From Dryocosmus kuriphilus (lineage: Eukaryota; Arthropoda; Insecta; Hymenoptera; Cynipidae): DNA of 64,000 nt. Below, piece by piece: positions 33,788-44,872 of the stretch. Position 1 is the stretch's first letter, and each line of letters opens with the position of its first letter. The position numbers were made by a program, and so were the translations under genes. Under the pieces are notes generated by a model. That model saw nothing but the letters and a program-made list of their open reading frames with translations. It searched no databases and was not told the origin of the DNA. Location: NCBI GenBank assembly GCA_038277395.1, contig CM076190.1:135643679-135707678 (forward strand), written 5' to 3'.

Positions 33788-33910
33788 GAAAATTGGAAGA
33801 AATGGAAGAAGAAATTTGAAATATTTTTGAACGCAACGGAAAGTTCAACAAAGTCAGATGACGCGAAAATAGCAATAACCCTGACATTGACTGTGAAATT
33901 ACATCCGTCT
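33788..33910 (+). pseudogene. Gag-like fragment
   Basis: About 40 codons reading ENWKKWKKKFEIFLNATE and DDAKIAI, then a stop. A paired-tryptophan start with an alternating F/L helix resembles the beginning of Gypsy-type Gag core regions. It lies 90 bp after the PBS-like site at 33685, consistent with a decayed retroelement. Confidence 0.4.
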
Positions 33911-34913
33911 TAGTTTTTCGTTTCCGATGAGGCCTTCGAAAAAAGGAAACTCGCATTGATTGAAGTAGTATGGACAGGTAGACTGCAATCAGTTTTGCTG
34001 ATTGACTCCAATATTTGGGCACTGAGAATGATGAAGGATGACCATGTCAGGGTTATTTCTGTAAATAATTTAATTTTTATAATTATTTATTTTATTCGGA
34101 ATTTGTTTTACAAAAAGTATTTGATAGTCTTAGGTATATCTTGTTCTTTCTTCATCTTTTTAACTTTTTTCAGCCACCTCCAGTTCCTCCATACATAAGA
34201 ATCATCTGCTATTATAGCAGCAGTTCCTCTGTTTCTTTTTTTTTTATATAAACTGGGGTTTGCTCAGATGGATTTTCAACTTTTAGTTTTTCTAACTGTA
34301 ATTAGTGTTTTCTCATTTTCCATAAATTGTTCATGTGGTGAAGGGTTGTTATTTTCCTCAACTGGACATTCTTAAAAAGAAATACACAAGGTACAGATGA
34401 AGTTTTCCCCTCTGTTTGGGGTTAGTTATATCCTTTTATTTTTTAAATTCAATTTTGAATAAATGTAACGAAATTTTTAATATTGAATTCAATGTTTATG
34501 CAATTTATTATATCCTTGTCCTCTCTCTTTTAGAAATTAAATGACCAATTTAAAGGTAGTCTGGGACCCATCCCTTAATACTCAGAACTCCCCCACATGA
34601 TATCACTTTTTAGCCGCTCAAAAAAGTAAACTCAAGATCTTCAGTCGTAAATTATCGAATATCATTTATGATCAATAAACTCAAAACTATTTCTCTGCAA
34701 CGGGTACGCTCCTGCTGCCAACAGTAAACGTAACAGAGAAACAAATGGTCACAACAATGGTGCTTGGATGCACTATTGATTTCCTGAATAGATTGAAACA
34801 GATCAGATGAAGAGTTGTTTTTGCATTTGGGCGCCCCAGAAATTGAAGCTTTAGTGACAAGATTGTGACTTTGATTGATTTTGAGAAACGCTGACATTGA
34901 CTGTCAGATTATG

Positions 34914-35413
34914 NNNNNNNNNNNNNNNNNNNNNNNNNNNNNNNNNNNNNNNNNNNNNNNNNNNNNNNNNNNNNNNNNNNNNNNNNNNNNNNNNNNNNNN
35001 NNNNNNNNNNNNNNNNNNNNNNNNNNNNNNNNNNNNNNNNNNNNNNNNNNNNNNNNNNNNNNNNNNNNNNNNNNNNNNNNNNNNNNNNNNNNNNNNNNNN
35101 NNNNNNNNNNNNNNNNNNNNNNNNNNNNNNNNNNNNNNNNNNNNNNNNNNNNNNNNNNNNNNNNNNNNNNNNNNNNNNNNNNNNNNNNNNNNNNNNNNNN
35201 NNNNNNNNNNNNNNNNNNNNNNNNNNNNNNNNNNNNNNNNNNNNNNNNNNNNNNNNNNNNNNNNNNNNNNNNNNNNNNNNNNNNNNNNNNNNNNNNNNNN
35301 NNNNNNNNNNNNNNNNNNNNNNNNNNNNNNNNNNNNNNNNNNNNNNNNNNNNNNNNNNNNNNNNNNNNNNNNNNNNNNNNNNNNNNNNNNNNNNNNNNNN
35401 NNNNNNNNNNNNN
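34914..35413. other. Assembly gap of exactly 500 N
   Basis: 500 undetermined bases, a conventional length for a gap of unknown size. Everything on one side may not be at its true distance from the other. Confidence 1.
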
Positions 35414-35534
35414 TTCAAAACAGACATAACATAATTTCCTGAGTTTCCGTGAATTACTTTTAATTCCCTAATTTTAAATAACTTAAAAAGCATTTAAAAT
35501 GAGAGAAAAATTATTTTTTTTCAAGATTACATAC

Positions 35535-35666
35535 CGGCGAAGAATCTTCTTCCGGGCTATCAGTTAAAGTTAAAGGTTGCACAGAATCCCGAGCTTTGGC
35601 CTTTTCAGTTGCCAAATTGTGCAGTCTGTTACCTAGATTTTTGTTGATCCGTGTCACCTCTGCAGA
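35535..35666 (-). CDS. Exon 3 of the minus-strand gene
   Basis: 132 bp between acceptor (ttttttttag on the minus strand) and donor GTATGT. Reads SAEVTRINKNLGNRLHNLA, then a serine/glutamate tail (TDSPEEDSSP), with no stop. It is in phase 0 with exon 2 and ends in phase 0. The next exon would lie beyond the assembly gap. The leading segment looks like a short amphipathic helix; no domain is assigned. Confidence 0.6.
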
Positions 35667-36109
35667 CTAAAAAAATGAACATAAAATAGAAGTCACCAAA
35701 AATATGGTATACTTGAAAACATATAGTTGAAACCAGTGTAGTTGAATTTCCAACCAAAAATATGAACTTTCGACCAAGAAGATTAATTTTCTACCAAAAA
35801 TGACGAATTTTCAACAAAACTAGAGCCTCATACTCGCGCTCCGCGCGTGATCAATTTACTTATATGTAATTATTTTATTTGGAAATGAAGTTCAATAAAA
35901 TACCATGATATTAATTTTTATTTCAGTAATTATTATTTGTATAACGGCTTCGCATGGATACTCTCGTTTAAACTATCTAATGTCCAGCAGGAGTTTTGGT
36001 GGAAGGGTTTCTTCGACTAATTGCCAAACTCTTAATTTGCTCATGAAAATATTTTAAATAATTAATAAATCTTGGACATTTGAAGATCATAATGGAAAGG
36101 AGTCATCGG

Positions 36110-36745
36110 AGAGATATTCTTAGTTACTTATGTAAAAAAATGCACCCTAATCGTTGAAAAATTTCAAAAACTTGATTTAATTTCGAAAATATATATCTGA
36201 GCCAAAAGTGTTTGAAGAAAGTTTTGTGGTGTTAGGCACGCACAACTCAGCACAACTTTCCGATTTTCAAAAATCTTATTTTTAAAAATTTTTGGTCATA
36301 AACTAATTACAAATTTCAAAAACTTGATTTAATTTCGAAAATATTATTTTGAGCAAAAAGTGTTTAAGGCAAGTTTTGTTGCACTCGGATAGCACAACTT
36401 AGCACAGCTTTCCGTTTTCTAAAATTCGTATTTTTGAAAAATGTTGGTCATAAAATAATTAAAAATTTCAAAAACTTGATTTAATTTCGAAAATATATAT
36501 CTGAGCCAAAAGTGTTTGAGGAAAGTTTTGTGGTGTTAGGCTAGCACAACTCAGCACAATTTTCCGATTTTCAAAATTCGTATTTTTGAAAAATTTTGGT
36601 CATAAAATAATTAAAAATTTCAAAAACTTGATTTAATTTCGAAAATATTAATCTCAGCGTAAAGTGTGTAGGAAGAGTTTTGTTGTACTAGGCTAGCACA
36701 ACTCAGCACAACTTTCTGTTTTAGAGAATACAGATTTTTGAAAAG
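36110..36745. repeat. Tandem repeat, 152-bp unit, four copies, intronic
   Basis: The phrase atttcaaaaacttgatttaatttcgaaaata starts at 36161, 36312, 36465 and 36617, giving periods of 151-153 bp. Each unit contains ctgagccaaaagtgtttga and agcacaactcagcacaactttccg. The array lies inside the second intron of the minus-strand gene. A degraded copy is found at 62300-62830. Confidence 0.9.
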
Positions 36746-36809
36746 GGAAGCACGATGCTACCTTACAAACGTTTTTTTGAAATTTTAACAATAAATTGTA
36801 TATTTCTAC

Positions 36810-36946
36810 CTTAGAACTTTCATGGCGTCTGTTTGGTATCAGGTCATCATCAGTAGTGGCATCACTGACCGAGACGAGAACCTTCTCCGTCGGCACCCGA
36901 GGTCGGCTACTCCTTGATAACAGTTTATCTAACTGCTCCTGTGTTT
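36810..36946 (-). CDS. Exon 2 of the minus-strand gene
   Basis: 137 bp with acceptor (attttactttacag) and donor GTAGAA. Encodes ETQEQLDKLLSRSSRPR, then VPTEKVLVSVSDATTDDDL and HESSK. It accepts phase 1 from exon 1 and passes phase 0 to exon 3, so three consecutive exons keep one reading frame. That is good evidence for a real gene. Confidence 0.65.
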
Positions 36947-37027
36947 CTGTAAAGTAAAATCAGATAAAATTAGAAAAGTAACATTTTGGCAAAAACGAAT
37001 GAAAAGTATCTACTGTGAAGTACGTAC

Positions 37028-37184
37028 CTGCAAAACTTATAACGTTGCAAAAGTCAGGATTGCCCTCCCACTGAATGGCATATTTATTTTCCGATTTGTG
37101 TTTTTCGGCTTTGAACCTTGTCACCATCACATTTGAAACGAACGCAAAACGCTTGGCACAGCGAAGCCAAACGTACAGAAACAT
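37028..37184 (-). CDS. Exon 1 of the minus-strand gene
   Basis: The ATG at 37184 opens MFLYVWLRCAKRFAFVSN and runs 52 codons plus one base to the donor GTACGT. The segment ENKYAIQWEGNPDFCNVISFAG, a W-containing beta-like stretch, resembles the N-terminal part seen ahead of BEN domains in some insect proteins, but no BEN domain is visible here, so the identification is weak. The predicted start is supported by the absence of an upstream in-frame ATG nearby and by a shared promoter with the divergent gene at 37797. Confidence 0.6.
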
Positions 37185-37700
37185 TTTGGCGTTTTACGGG
37201 TCGCTTTTATAGCAAAAATAACTTCCAGCAACGACAAAGTAGACGCGGACACGAACACATCACTTTGCCATTAACCTGTACGCGCTAAAATCTATGCAAA
37301 ACGGCGCTAAAATCCATGCAAAAACGGGAATGGGAGATAGGGCCGGTATCCTTTTGGCGGCGCTGAAAGCTATGGACGCATGAGTCCATAATTTGAATCG
37401 TAAAATTTTGACTTGCATTTACTTGAAATGTACTTTACTACACCTAACTGAATAGCGTCAATAGTGAAGTAAACTTAACAAATAACGTAAATATGTAATT
37501 TACAGATACTTTTATTCGGTAAATGTGAAGCAGATGCAAATCAGAATTTAAAATTTAAAACTACTGCAAACTTGCGCCGCCCCGTAGCCTACAACACCGC
37601 ATCTTTCCGGCCCGAAATGATTCACGTAACCTAGGTGAAGCGTGTAACGAACCTCTCTTTCTATCTCCACACATTAGAGAAAGAGGATCTATGATTGACC
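37185..37700. promoter_or_regulatory. Shared promoter region of a divergent gene pair
   Basis: About 500 bp separates the minus-strand start codon from the presumed untranslated exon of the plus-strand gene. It holds a direct repeat gcgctaaaatcyatgcaaaa (37287 and 37311). No TATA box is obvious. A corrupted copy of this region occurs at 63230-63560. Confidence 0.45.
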
Positions 37701-38261
37701 ACAACAACAAACTCGCATACAGCCTACAGGACGGTTAACTGTTTTGTCGTATAAATTGAAATAATTTAACCGGGAGGAGTGTCTTCTCATACACGGGTAA
37801 GTGAGTCTATACCTAATATTTGTATATATATATATATATAATATAATTGTATTCGTAGTCTAACAATTTGACTAACCCGTATTCAACACAATTAGACGGG
37901 GAGTTCGAGCACACATAACCTCGATTATTATTTATATATAAGTTTGTATGATGTGTATTTGATTTTTTTTAAAAAGATTTTTCATGCAGGAATACAAGTA
38001 CGTTCATAATTATATTCCTATATTCTGGGAAAGAATGATTGTGCATGTAAACACATAACAGCATATAACCTCAAAATTAAGAAAAATGAATATTTATTGT
38101 AAATAATTATTTTGTATCTGCAGTTGAGATGGATGAAGACAGAAAAAAAGGATTTAAGAAACGGATCTTGGATCCTGATTACAATCAAAGTATGTTGTCA
38201 GATCGCAGTAGAGGAAAGTGGAAACGAAGAATAGAACAAGTAGCTGCAGATGACCTAATAA
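37701..38261 (+). CDS. First exons of a plus-strand gene
   Basis: An untranslated first exon ends at 37796 with the donor GTAAGTGAG. The second exon begins at 38124 after the acceptor ttgtatctgcag, has an ATG at 38129 and reads MDEDRKKGFKKRIL and DPDYNQSMLSDRSRGKWKR for 44 codons plus one base to the donor GTAAAT at 38262. The N-terminus is strongly basic and would suit a nuclear or DNA-binding protein. No later exon was recognised before 41777, so the gene is either long, broken by repeats or truncated. Confidence 0.5.
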
Positions 38262-41200
38262 GTAAATATTAATCGTATTAATAACTTATTTAATTTTTAT
38301 CTGTAAATTATAATATTTTATCTTTCAATTGAAAAAATATGTTTGCTTCTTTTTCTTTTATATCATAAAAGGCATATAAAAAGAACTTTGTATTGACACG
38401 TTTTCCTCTTCAGTGGGGCCATTCATATCATAAAAAAATCGTTCTATAAATTATTTTATTAAATCTTATTCTTCAAGGCAGTAATTTAAAAAAATAATCA
38501 TCTTGGTTTGAAATTCTACTATTAGGTTAAAAATTTATGTATTTCGTAATAAATTCAACTGTTTTGTAGAAAGCTCATCTTTTTCGTTAAAAATGCAAAT
38601 GTCTGATTGAAAATAATCTGTTTTGGTTGAGGATTAAAGTATTTTGTTGGAAATTTGTCCTTTTTGATTAAATTCAATTGTTTTTTATTTAAAATGAGAG
38701 TCTTTTCTTGGTTAACATATCAACTATTACATTTTTTGTTGAAAATTGACGTTTCCTCGTTGAAAATGCAAGCACTTGGTTGAAAGTTAAAGTAATTTTC
38801 AAAATAATGTGATCACTCAAAAAATGCAACTATGTTACTACTATTTTGAAAAAGCGACACTCGTCCCACAATTTAATGGAAGTTCTCGCGAATGCAATTA
38901 TTTTTTCCCTTTGCCTATAAAAAGATTTTCAAACTTCTTTGCTTATTTACTAGAATAATAGATTCATAGAATTTAAAAATAAATGATAAGATTTTCAGGG
39001 GTTTTATGTGGATTTAAAATATTTGAAGATATTTAAAAGGATGGACGAGTTTTCCAGGAATTTGTATAGTATTTGAACAACAGATTTGGGGGGTTTCTAC
39101 AGGGAATTCACGAGATTTTATGGGAGATCTATATTGTATATCAGACTTTAAAAAAAAGGTAATCCCTACATGCAGGCCTAGGACTCGACCACACTATAGA
39201 CACTTGGTGTTAAACGATGACACTATTTTGCTACTGTTTTTTAAAAAATGGCATTAAAGACACTATTTTCCCACAATAGTCTGCTAATGCAGATCGGGAA
39301 ATGACAGTGAATTTATTTTTGAATCCGTTCAAAATTTAAGAATTCCCAGACTTCAACGTTAAAATAATTTTGAAACTGGATTTTTAAAAATAGAAAACCT
39401 TGAATTCCTAAAAATTTCTAGGAGCTTTTAAACTTTGAACGTTACGATTTTAATTGTTCTATTTAAAACATGATTAATTTGTATATGAAACTGGTGAATT
39501 TTGATATATAAATAAAAATGTAACACTTATTATTTGTAGGGTAGGGTGGAGCGAGATGAGCATACTTGTATTTTTTACGTCAGTATTTAAAATATGATAA
39601 TTTATTGCTTGAAAGTAAATCGTTATATATATATTCTACAAACATTTTTTATTGTGATTTTGCCAAGATATAAATAAATAAAAAAGTATATGCGGAATTA
39701 GAAACGAAAATGAATCAAAATTAATCTAAAACTTGAAAGGATTTCAAATAATTTAATCGGCGTCTGTTTTCCGACAAAATGCAGCTATTCGTACTGAATT
39801 TCCGGTGCAAATTGCCATGGCCTAATTTAAAACAAAATTTAGACTTTGGCAGATTTTGAACAACAAATTTATAAGCTCTTTAGGAATCATGAAAGGCTTC
39901 AAAAAAATAAAAACATTTTCTCAAGATTGCTATGAAAATTGTAAATGATTTTTTATTTGGAAAAATTATTTGAAATTCGAATATTTGTAAAAGATATGTA
40001 GAAGTTATGAAAAACTTTTAACAACAATTTTGAATTTGAACAAATTTGAAACAATATGTAGATTTTTCAAGACTTAGAAATACAATTTTGAAGTTTTTTA
40101 AGGTCATCTAAGCTATTTAAAGTAAAAATAATTCAACATCGAATGTAAAAAAATTTCAGTTTTAAAGAATTTCATCGTTCAAGCTTTAATGTTTCTAGTT
40201 TAAAATTGGTTGAAATACTATAATTTTTTAAATTTCTAAATGCATTGATTGATTCTTCAATTTAGAGCATAGAAAATTATTTTAGTGAATTTTAATTTAA
40301 TTAATCGATTAATTCTGGTTATACTTCATTAATTACTGAAATTCATTTTAATGACTGGTTTGGAAAAAATAACAAATATTTGATAAATTTCCGGAAATGC
40401 TTTCAACTTTTTAAAATATTTTAAATCTATTCAAAACCTCTTACATTTCTAAAAATAGTTTTAGCTGACTCGAATTTTTCTTGAAGCTTTGAAAAATCAT
40501 TTAAAATGTAAAAAAATTGCCTTAAAATCTGTAAAATTTTCCTAGGAATTTTAAGAAAATTAGAAAAGATTTTTGAATATTTCAGATGTTTGAAAAAAGA
40601 ATCTAGAAGATTTTAAAGAATTTTAAATTTCATATTATAGGATTTTCCAAAATATTAGGAAAAATTCGAGTCTTTTTAAAAGATATTTAGGACTTTTAGA
40701 AGTTTGGAAGAAATAGGAAATATTTTATCAATATTCGGAAATGCTTCCCAGTTTTAAAATATTTTAAATCTATTCAATACCTCTTCAATGCTTGAAAATA
40801 TTTTTGGCTGGCACGAATTTTTCTTAAAATTTTGAAAAATCATTCACAATGTAAAAAAACTTGCCTTAAAATCTTCCAAATTTTCTTAGAAATTTTAAGA
40901 AAATTTGTTTAGAAACATGAAACCTTTTATAATTAATTAGAGCGTCTGAAGTTTTAGTTTGAAATCTTGAAAAAGAATCTGCATTCCTTTACATCTTTTA
41001 CAGTTTGAAATTCTTTTTCAATCTCTTCAAGTCTTCAAAATATTTCTTGAACATCTTAGACATCGATATGGGGACACGCGCCTGAGTCGAGTGAAACCAC
41101 GACTCGAAAGTGTAACGCAAGCTTCTGACACAAGCGTTGTGTCGTGTGTCAGAGGCACTGAAGTATCCCCTCCCTCTCTCTCTCTCTCTCTCTCAATTAT

Positions 41201-41777
41201 ATTTTTCTTAAAATCGTGGAAAATTATTGTTTTTGGATATAAGTGATACATTTTATGAATAGTAAGAATATGTTTTGTTTTTACATAATTGGTAATTATT
41301 TAAGCAATTTCCTTGGATAATTTTCTATGACATACAGAGAAAAATATATTTTTTTTAACGAATAATAATTGCTTGAACAATTGTAAATCATTTAAAAACA
41401 AGAGGAAAATATGCTGTGTCTAATTTGAAAAAAAAGAAACAATTTTCAATATTTTTCTTATAATTTTTGGGTACTTACATGTCATAATAATGATAAGTAT
41501 CATAATAATGAATTTATCATAATGAAATTTCAATTTTTATTATTCTTCTCCATGAAATATAATTAGCCTAATTCTAAATGTAGATGCATAGCAGAAGTGC
41601 GACACAATGTGTTCTTCTAGAGAACTCATATCGGTCCACATCGGTAATTTATAAACAAAGCGTGACTAAGCAGGCAAAGGAGAGAATGTGTTTTAGGAAA
41701 TAAAATAGTTTGAAGAATGAATCAATCAATTTTTTCAGTGTTCAAAATTATATCATTTTTAAACAATTTTAGGTTGA
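38262..41777. other. AT-rich intronic or intergenic repeats
   Basis: No coding seen. From 38480 to 38800 there are loose repeats of a ttggttgaaaattcat-type word, the complement of the words at 35740-35830 and 59460-60130. A roughly 200-bp sequence at 40378-40575 is repeated with changes at 40724-40915 (344-bp spacing). An inverted repeat (tgacacaagcgttgtgtcgtgtgtca) lies at about 41127-41152, followed by a CT microsatellite at 41170-41194. Confidence 0.5.
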
Positions 41778-42044
41778 TAAAATATAAGAGCATAGATTCA
41801 ATGGGATGCAGGTTCAAACGTGTTTTCCCCTCCCTCTAGCGCTGAACCCATTATTGTGATGTCATTGATCGTAGAAGTTTAAAGGCGCGAGAATTCATCT
41901 CCATTTATTTCGGCGCACACGATGCAGGTCTGAACACGCTTTCCCCCTCTCTCTCACCCTAGCGCTGACCCCATTATGGGTGTGAGAAGGAACGGATGGG
42001 TAAAGGATGAGTCTCGTGACATTACGCAAGATGATGTAATAATT

Positions 42045-42480
42045 TAAAATCTCAAAATAATCAGATATTGAAAAACAACAATTGTGCTCAAGAAATGCAA
42101 TCACTTTTCCTCTTGTAAAATTCCATACTGCTAAATCAAAACTCGAAAATCTCAAAATAATCAGATATTGAAAAACAACAATTTTGCTCAAGAAATGCAA
42201 TCACTTTTTCCTCTTGTAAAATTCCGTACTCCTGAAACAAAACTCAAAAATCTCAAAATAATCCGATATTGAAAAACAACAATTGTGCTCAAGAAATGCA
42301 ACCACTTTTTCCTCTTGCAAAATTCCATACTGCTGAATCAAAACTCGAAAATCTCAAAATAATCAGATATTGAAAAACAACAATTGTGCTCAAGAAATGC
42401 AATCACATTTTCCTCTTGTATAATTCCGTACTCCTGAAACAAAACTCGAAAATCTCAAAATAATCAGATATTGAAAAACA
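42045..42480. repeat. 102-bp tandem repeat inside the left TIR
   Basis: The phrase aatctcaaaataatcagatattgaaaaacaa recurs at about 42047, 42149, 42250, 42351 and 42451. Two variants alternate: one ends ccatactgctaaatcaaaactcg, the other ccgtactcctgaaacaaaactc. The mirror array is at 56700-57135. Confidence 0.9.
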
Positions 42481-42842
42481 ATGATGAAGAAAAATCAATC
42501 ACTTTTCCCTGTAGTGTGTGTCAGAATACATTCCTTATTACTATTTAGTTTATGTATTTTATTTTACTTCTCGAATATTCTATCCCTCTCACTCTCCAAC
42601 AGCTTCCTCTCACCGCTTTCCCTCCCACCCGCCCTTTCCCCTCGTCAAGACATCGCTAAACAGGCTTCGACAAGCATAAGCCTATTGGAACACGCATAAT
42701 GATAGCCATGGCATTTTCTCTCACCGCCTACCGCTTCCCCTCCTACCCGCCCTTTCCCCTCGACACGGCATCACTAAACAGGTTTAGACAAGCATAAGCC
42801 TCTTCAAACACGCATAATGATGCAATTTACCGACACGCACAG

Positions 42843-42845
<3 letters not shown>

Positions 42846-42893
<48 letters not shown>
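42846..42893. repeat. (CA)n microsatellite in the left TIR
   Basis: About 24 CA units. The corresponding place in the right TIR (near 56208) has only a few, so the array expanded after the TIRs were copied, or differs by assembly. Confidence 0.9.
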
Positions 42894-42895
<2 letters not shown>

Positions 42896-43237
42896 CTTTA
42901 TTTACATACATATACGATGCTACACATCGAGCTTTGCTCGATTTCACTCGCATGCAATTTTTCGACACGCATAGTGTATAAAGGTAAATTTAATAAAATA
43001 CTTACCTGTAATTTAACGATAAAAAGAGGTAAGATATTGAGAATTTCAACCCATCGATGTTCCAAACTCCCTCGATGTTATTATGGAAAGAAATTCAACC
43101 CATCGATGTGTGTTGGATATCCATCGTTGAGAAACGAATAATGAAAATCAAAGCGAACTGAATTTAACTTATCTATACACTAAAATTAAGAAATAAGTAC
43201 ACAGAGAATGTATCAGTAAATGTTGTAATTTATTTAA

Positions 43238-43555
43238 TCAATCAACATATTGAAATTCGAACATGTTGTATTTACCACCAAAATAGTAAAAGGAAAGTTT
43301 TTTCTTCTGGACAGCAATTTCTAGTTTCTCAAATGTTTCCAAGTATTGTGGATCTTCAAAAATTTTGTTTATTCGGTTCGGCAAATATACCAACATCTCG
43401 TTGTCCAACTCAGTCACGAATTTTGTTCCATATTTTGTTTGAACTTTCATCAGTTTTGTGACTACATATTTTTTCTTCACTGTAAGGTCAGCCAGTGACG
43501 TCACTGGGAGAATATTTTCCAATCGGCCAACTCTGTTTATAACGCTGAGATCCAT
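43238..43555 (-). CDS. Small Polinton protein, possible OB-like DNA-binding fold
   Basis: 105 codons from ATG, with a TATA-like TATAAAAG 73 bp upstream (43628-43635, minus). The central pattern is KKYVVTKLMKVQTKYGTKFV followed by VYLPNRINKIF. This repeats beta-strand/loop features of small single-strand-binding or OB-fold proteins found in some insect DNA viruses and transposons. It is the innermost gene at the left TIR. The fold is inferred; no catalytic residues are seen, and it could equally be an unrelated structural protein. Confidence 0.6.
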   Translation of the reverse strand: MDLSVINRVGRLENILPVTSLADLTVKKKYVVTKLMKVQTKYGTKFVTELDNEMLVYLPNRINKIFEDPQYLETFEKLEIAVQKKKLSFYYFGGKYNMFEFQYVD

Positions 43556-43627
43556 TTTATTCTCGTCCGGGATATCTTACACTCTCAATGTTTGAAGATA
43601 GACTGAAGCCTCTGTAATCTGATACTG

Positions 43628-43635
43628 CTTTTATA
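43628..43635 (-). promoter_or_regulatory. TATA box for the 105-aa gene
   Basis: TATAAAAG on the minus strand, 73 bp before the ATG at 43555. Confidence 0.5.
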
Positions 43636-43753
43636 GACTAGTAACCCCCCACTCTACCTACACTCTAGAAGGTTCGAGAAGCTCGACAAGTCTTAACACG
43701 TTTCACAACATGATGCAACGATTTCCCCCACTAGAATCTTCTAGAAGATACTT

Positions 43754-43755
<2 letters not shown>

Positions 43756-43786
<31 letters not shown>
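43756..43786. repeat. (GT)n microsatellite
   Basis: About 15 GT units within the intergenic gap of the Polinton left arm. Confidence 0.9.
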
Positions 43787-43789
<3 letters not shown>

Positions 43790-44137
43790 ATTTCGACGAG
43801 TTTTGACAAGTTTTAACGCGCATAATCTTGTTTTCATCACACATTTTAAAGGCCCTCGATGCTCGAATTGTGAAATTCAACCCATATATCGTTGTTTAAA
43901 GAAGGGAAATTCCGTCGGTGAAATTCTGGCAAAGCGAAAAAACAACACATCAATTTTCTCTTCATTAAAGTAACGCAAAGCGGAAAAAACGTCACTCACT
44001 TTTTCTATTTTCTCCTCTATAAATTAAAACTATGTAATGAGTACACAGACAGTTTATCTTTTCATGTTATGATTTATTATTCATACATTTTTCTTTCAAT
44101 ACAAAAGTTTTATTTGACTACTCAAAATTAGAACCGA

Positions 44138-44761
44138 TTAAGCTAGTGGTTTGGGTCTCTGATTGAAACCAATTTCAAAATCATCATTCATTCCCTCATC
44201 ATTATCGCAACTTTTCATTTCCTCACCATTCACATTGTCCACTTGATCGATACCACTTTGAGAGTAATTCCTGATGGTTGGTTTATCTCGAGGAGTCAAG
44301 AGCCAGGTCCTGATGGCAAGGGCATTTTTAACTGCACAGTTTTCATTCCAATACTGAGTGTGGTGATTGCACCTGACAGAGAGTGTGTTGGATAATTTAT
44401 GGAGCGCAGGACAACTCAGATCTGCAAGATCAGTCACATTTTGCAGAAATTGCTCTAAATACTTTTTCTTTTCCAATCCTTTGACGTAGACCGCATTAGC
44501 ACCATGTAGTGTGTCTCGAATCAAAAACCTCACTTCCTCATAGGGTATATCTCCAGCCGTCCATTCGAGACCATGATAATTGCGCGTCAGCCACAAATTT
44601 TCACTCCTGTATCGCGCAGTCAACATATGCCAGTGGCAAGGCTGTTGAAACAAGTAAACCACAGGTTGAGAGTCTTCCTGGAGAGGAACTATAGCTAACT
44701 CCTTGACAACAAACTGGTTAATGGGCTTTCTGAACCCTTGCACATCTACTATAAAGTCCAT
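44138..44761 (-). CDS. Conserved Polinton protein of unknown function (starts MDFIVDVQGF)
   Basis: 207 codons from ATG. Opens with MDFIVDVQGFRKPINQFVVKELA and continues with WLTRNYHGLEWTAGDIPY, VYVKGLEKKKYL and a cysteine/histidine segment CNHHTQYWNENCAVKNA. The opening beta-strand with an acidic residue (VDVQ) resembles the start of RNase H-fold exonucleases, though here a glutamine sits where the second acid would be expected; this is inference only. The same family is recurrent in insect genomes. TATAAAAG lies 38 bp upstream. The C-terminal 40 residues are acidic and disordered. Confidence 0.6.
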   Translation of the reverse strand: MDFIVDVQGFRKPINQFVVKELAIVPLQEDSQPVVYLFQQPCHWHMLTARYRSENLWLTRNYHGLEWTAGDIPYEEVRFLIRDTLHGANAVYVKGLEKKKYLEQFLQNVTDLADLSCPALHKLSNTLSVRCNHHTQYWNENCAVKNALAIRTWLLTPRDKPTIRNYSQSGIDQVDNVNGEEMKSCDNDEGMNDDFEIGFNQRPKPLA

Positions 44762-44798
44762 TTCGATGCGAACTGAATTCTATTCGCTGGAATCATTT

Positions 44799-44806
44799 CT
44801 TTTATA
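44799..44806 (-). promoter_or_regulatory. TATA box for the 207-aa gene
   Basis: TATAAAAG on the minus strand, 38 bp before the ATG at 44761, a normal core promoter distance if the leader is very short. Confidence 0.55.
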
Positions 44807-44872
44807 ACTTTTTCCCCACCACCACTGCTAGAATTACCCCCACCACCACTTCTAGCATTCCCCCCACCACTT
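44807..44872. repeat. Short C-rich tandem repeat
   Basis: Three units of about 25 bp (cccccaccaccactnctagnatt) between the 207-aa gene and the capsid gene. Confidence 0.8.

Larger units (their letters stand above)
41778..42945 (+). repeat. Left terminal inverted repeat of the Polinton
   Basis: About 1.17 kb. It matches the right TIR inverted from TAAAATATAAGAGCATAG inward to about ctcgattt at 42945. Contains, from outside in: a unique stretch, about 4.5 copies of a 102-bp repeat (42045-42480), a unique stretch, two copies of a 118-bp repeat and a (CA)n microsatellite. Confidence 0.9.

Noticed and set aside
34875..35493. Long frames across the assembly gap
   Set aside because: They consist of undetermined bases.
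42045..42480. CRISPR-like direct repeats
   Set aside because: Units are contiguous 102-bp tandem repeats without unique spacers, in eukaryotic DNA.
42481..42699. 72-codon hydrophobic frame inside both TIRs
   Set aside because: It is identical in both TIRs only because the TIRs are copies; there is no family match, and it crosses the repeat units.
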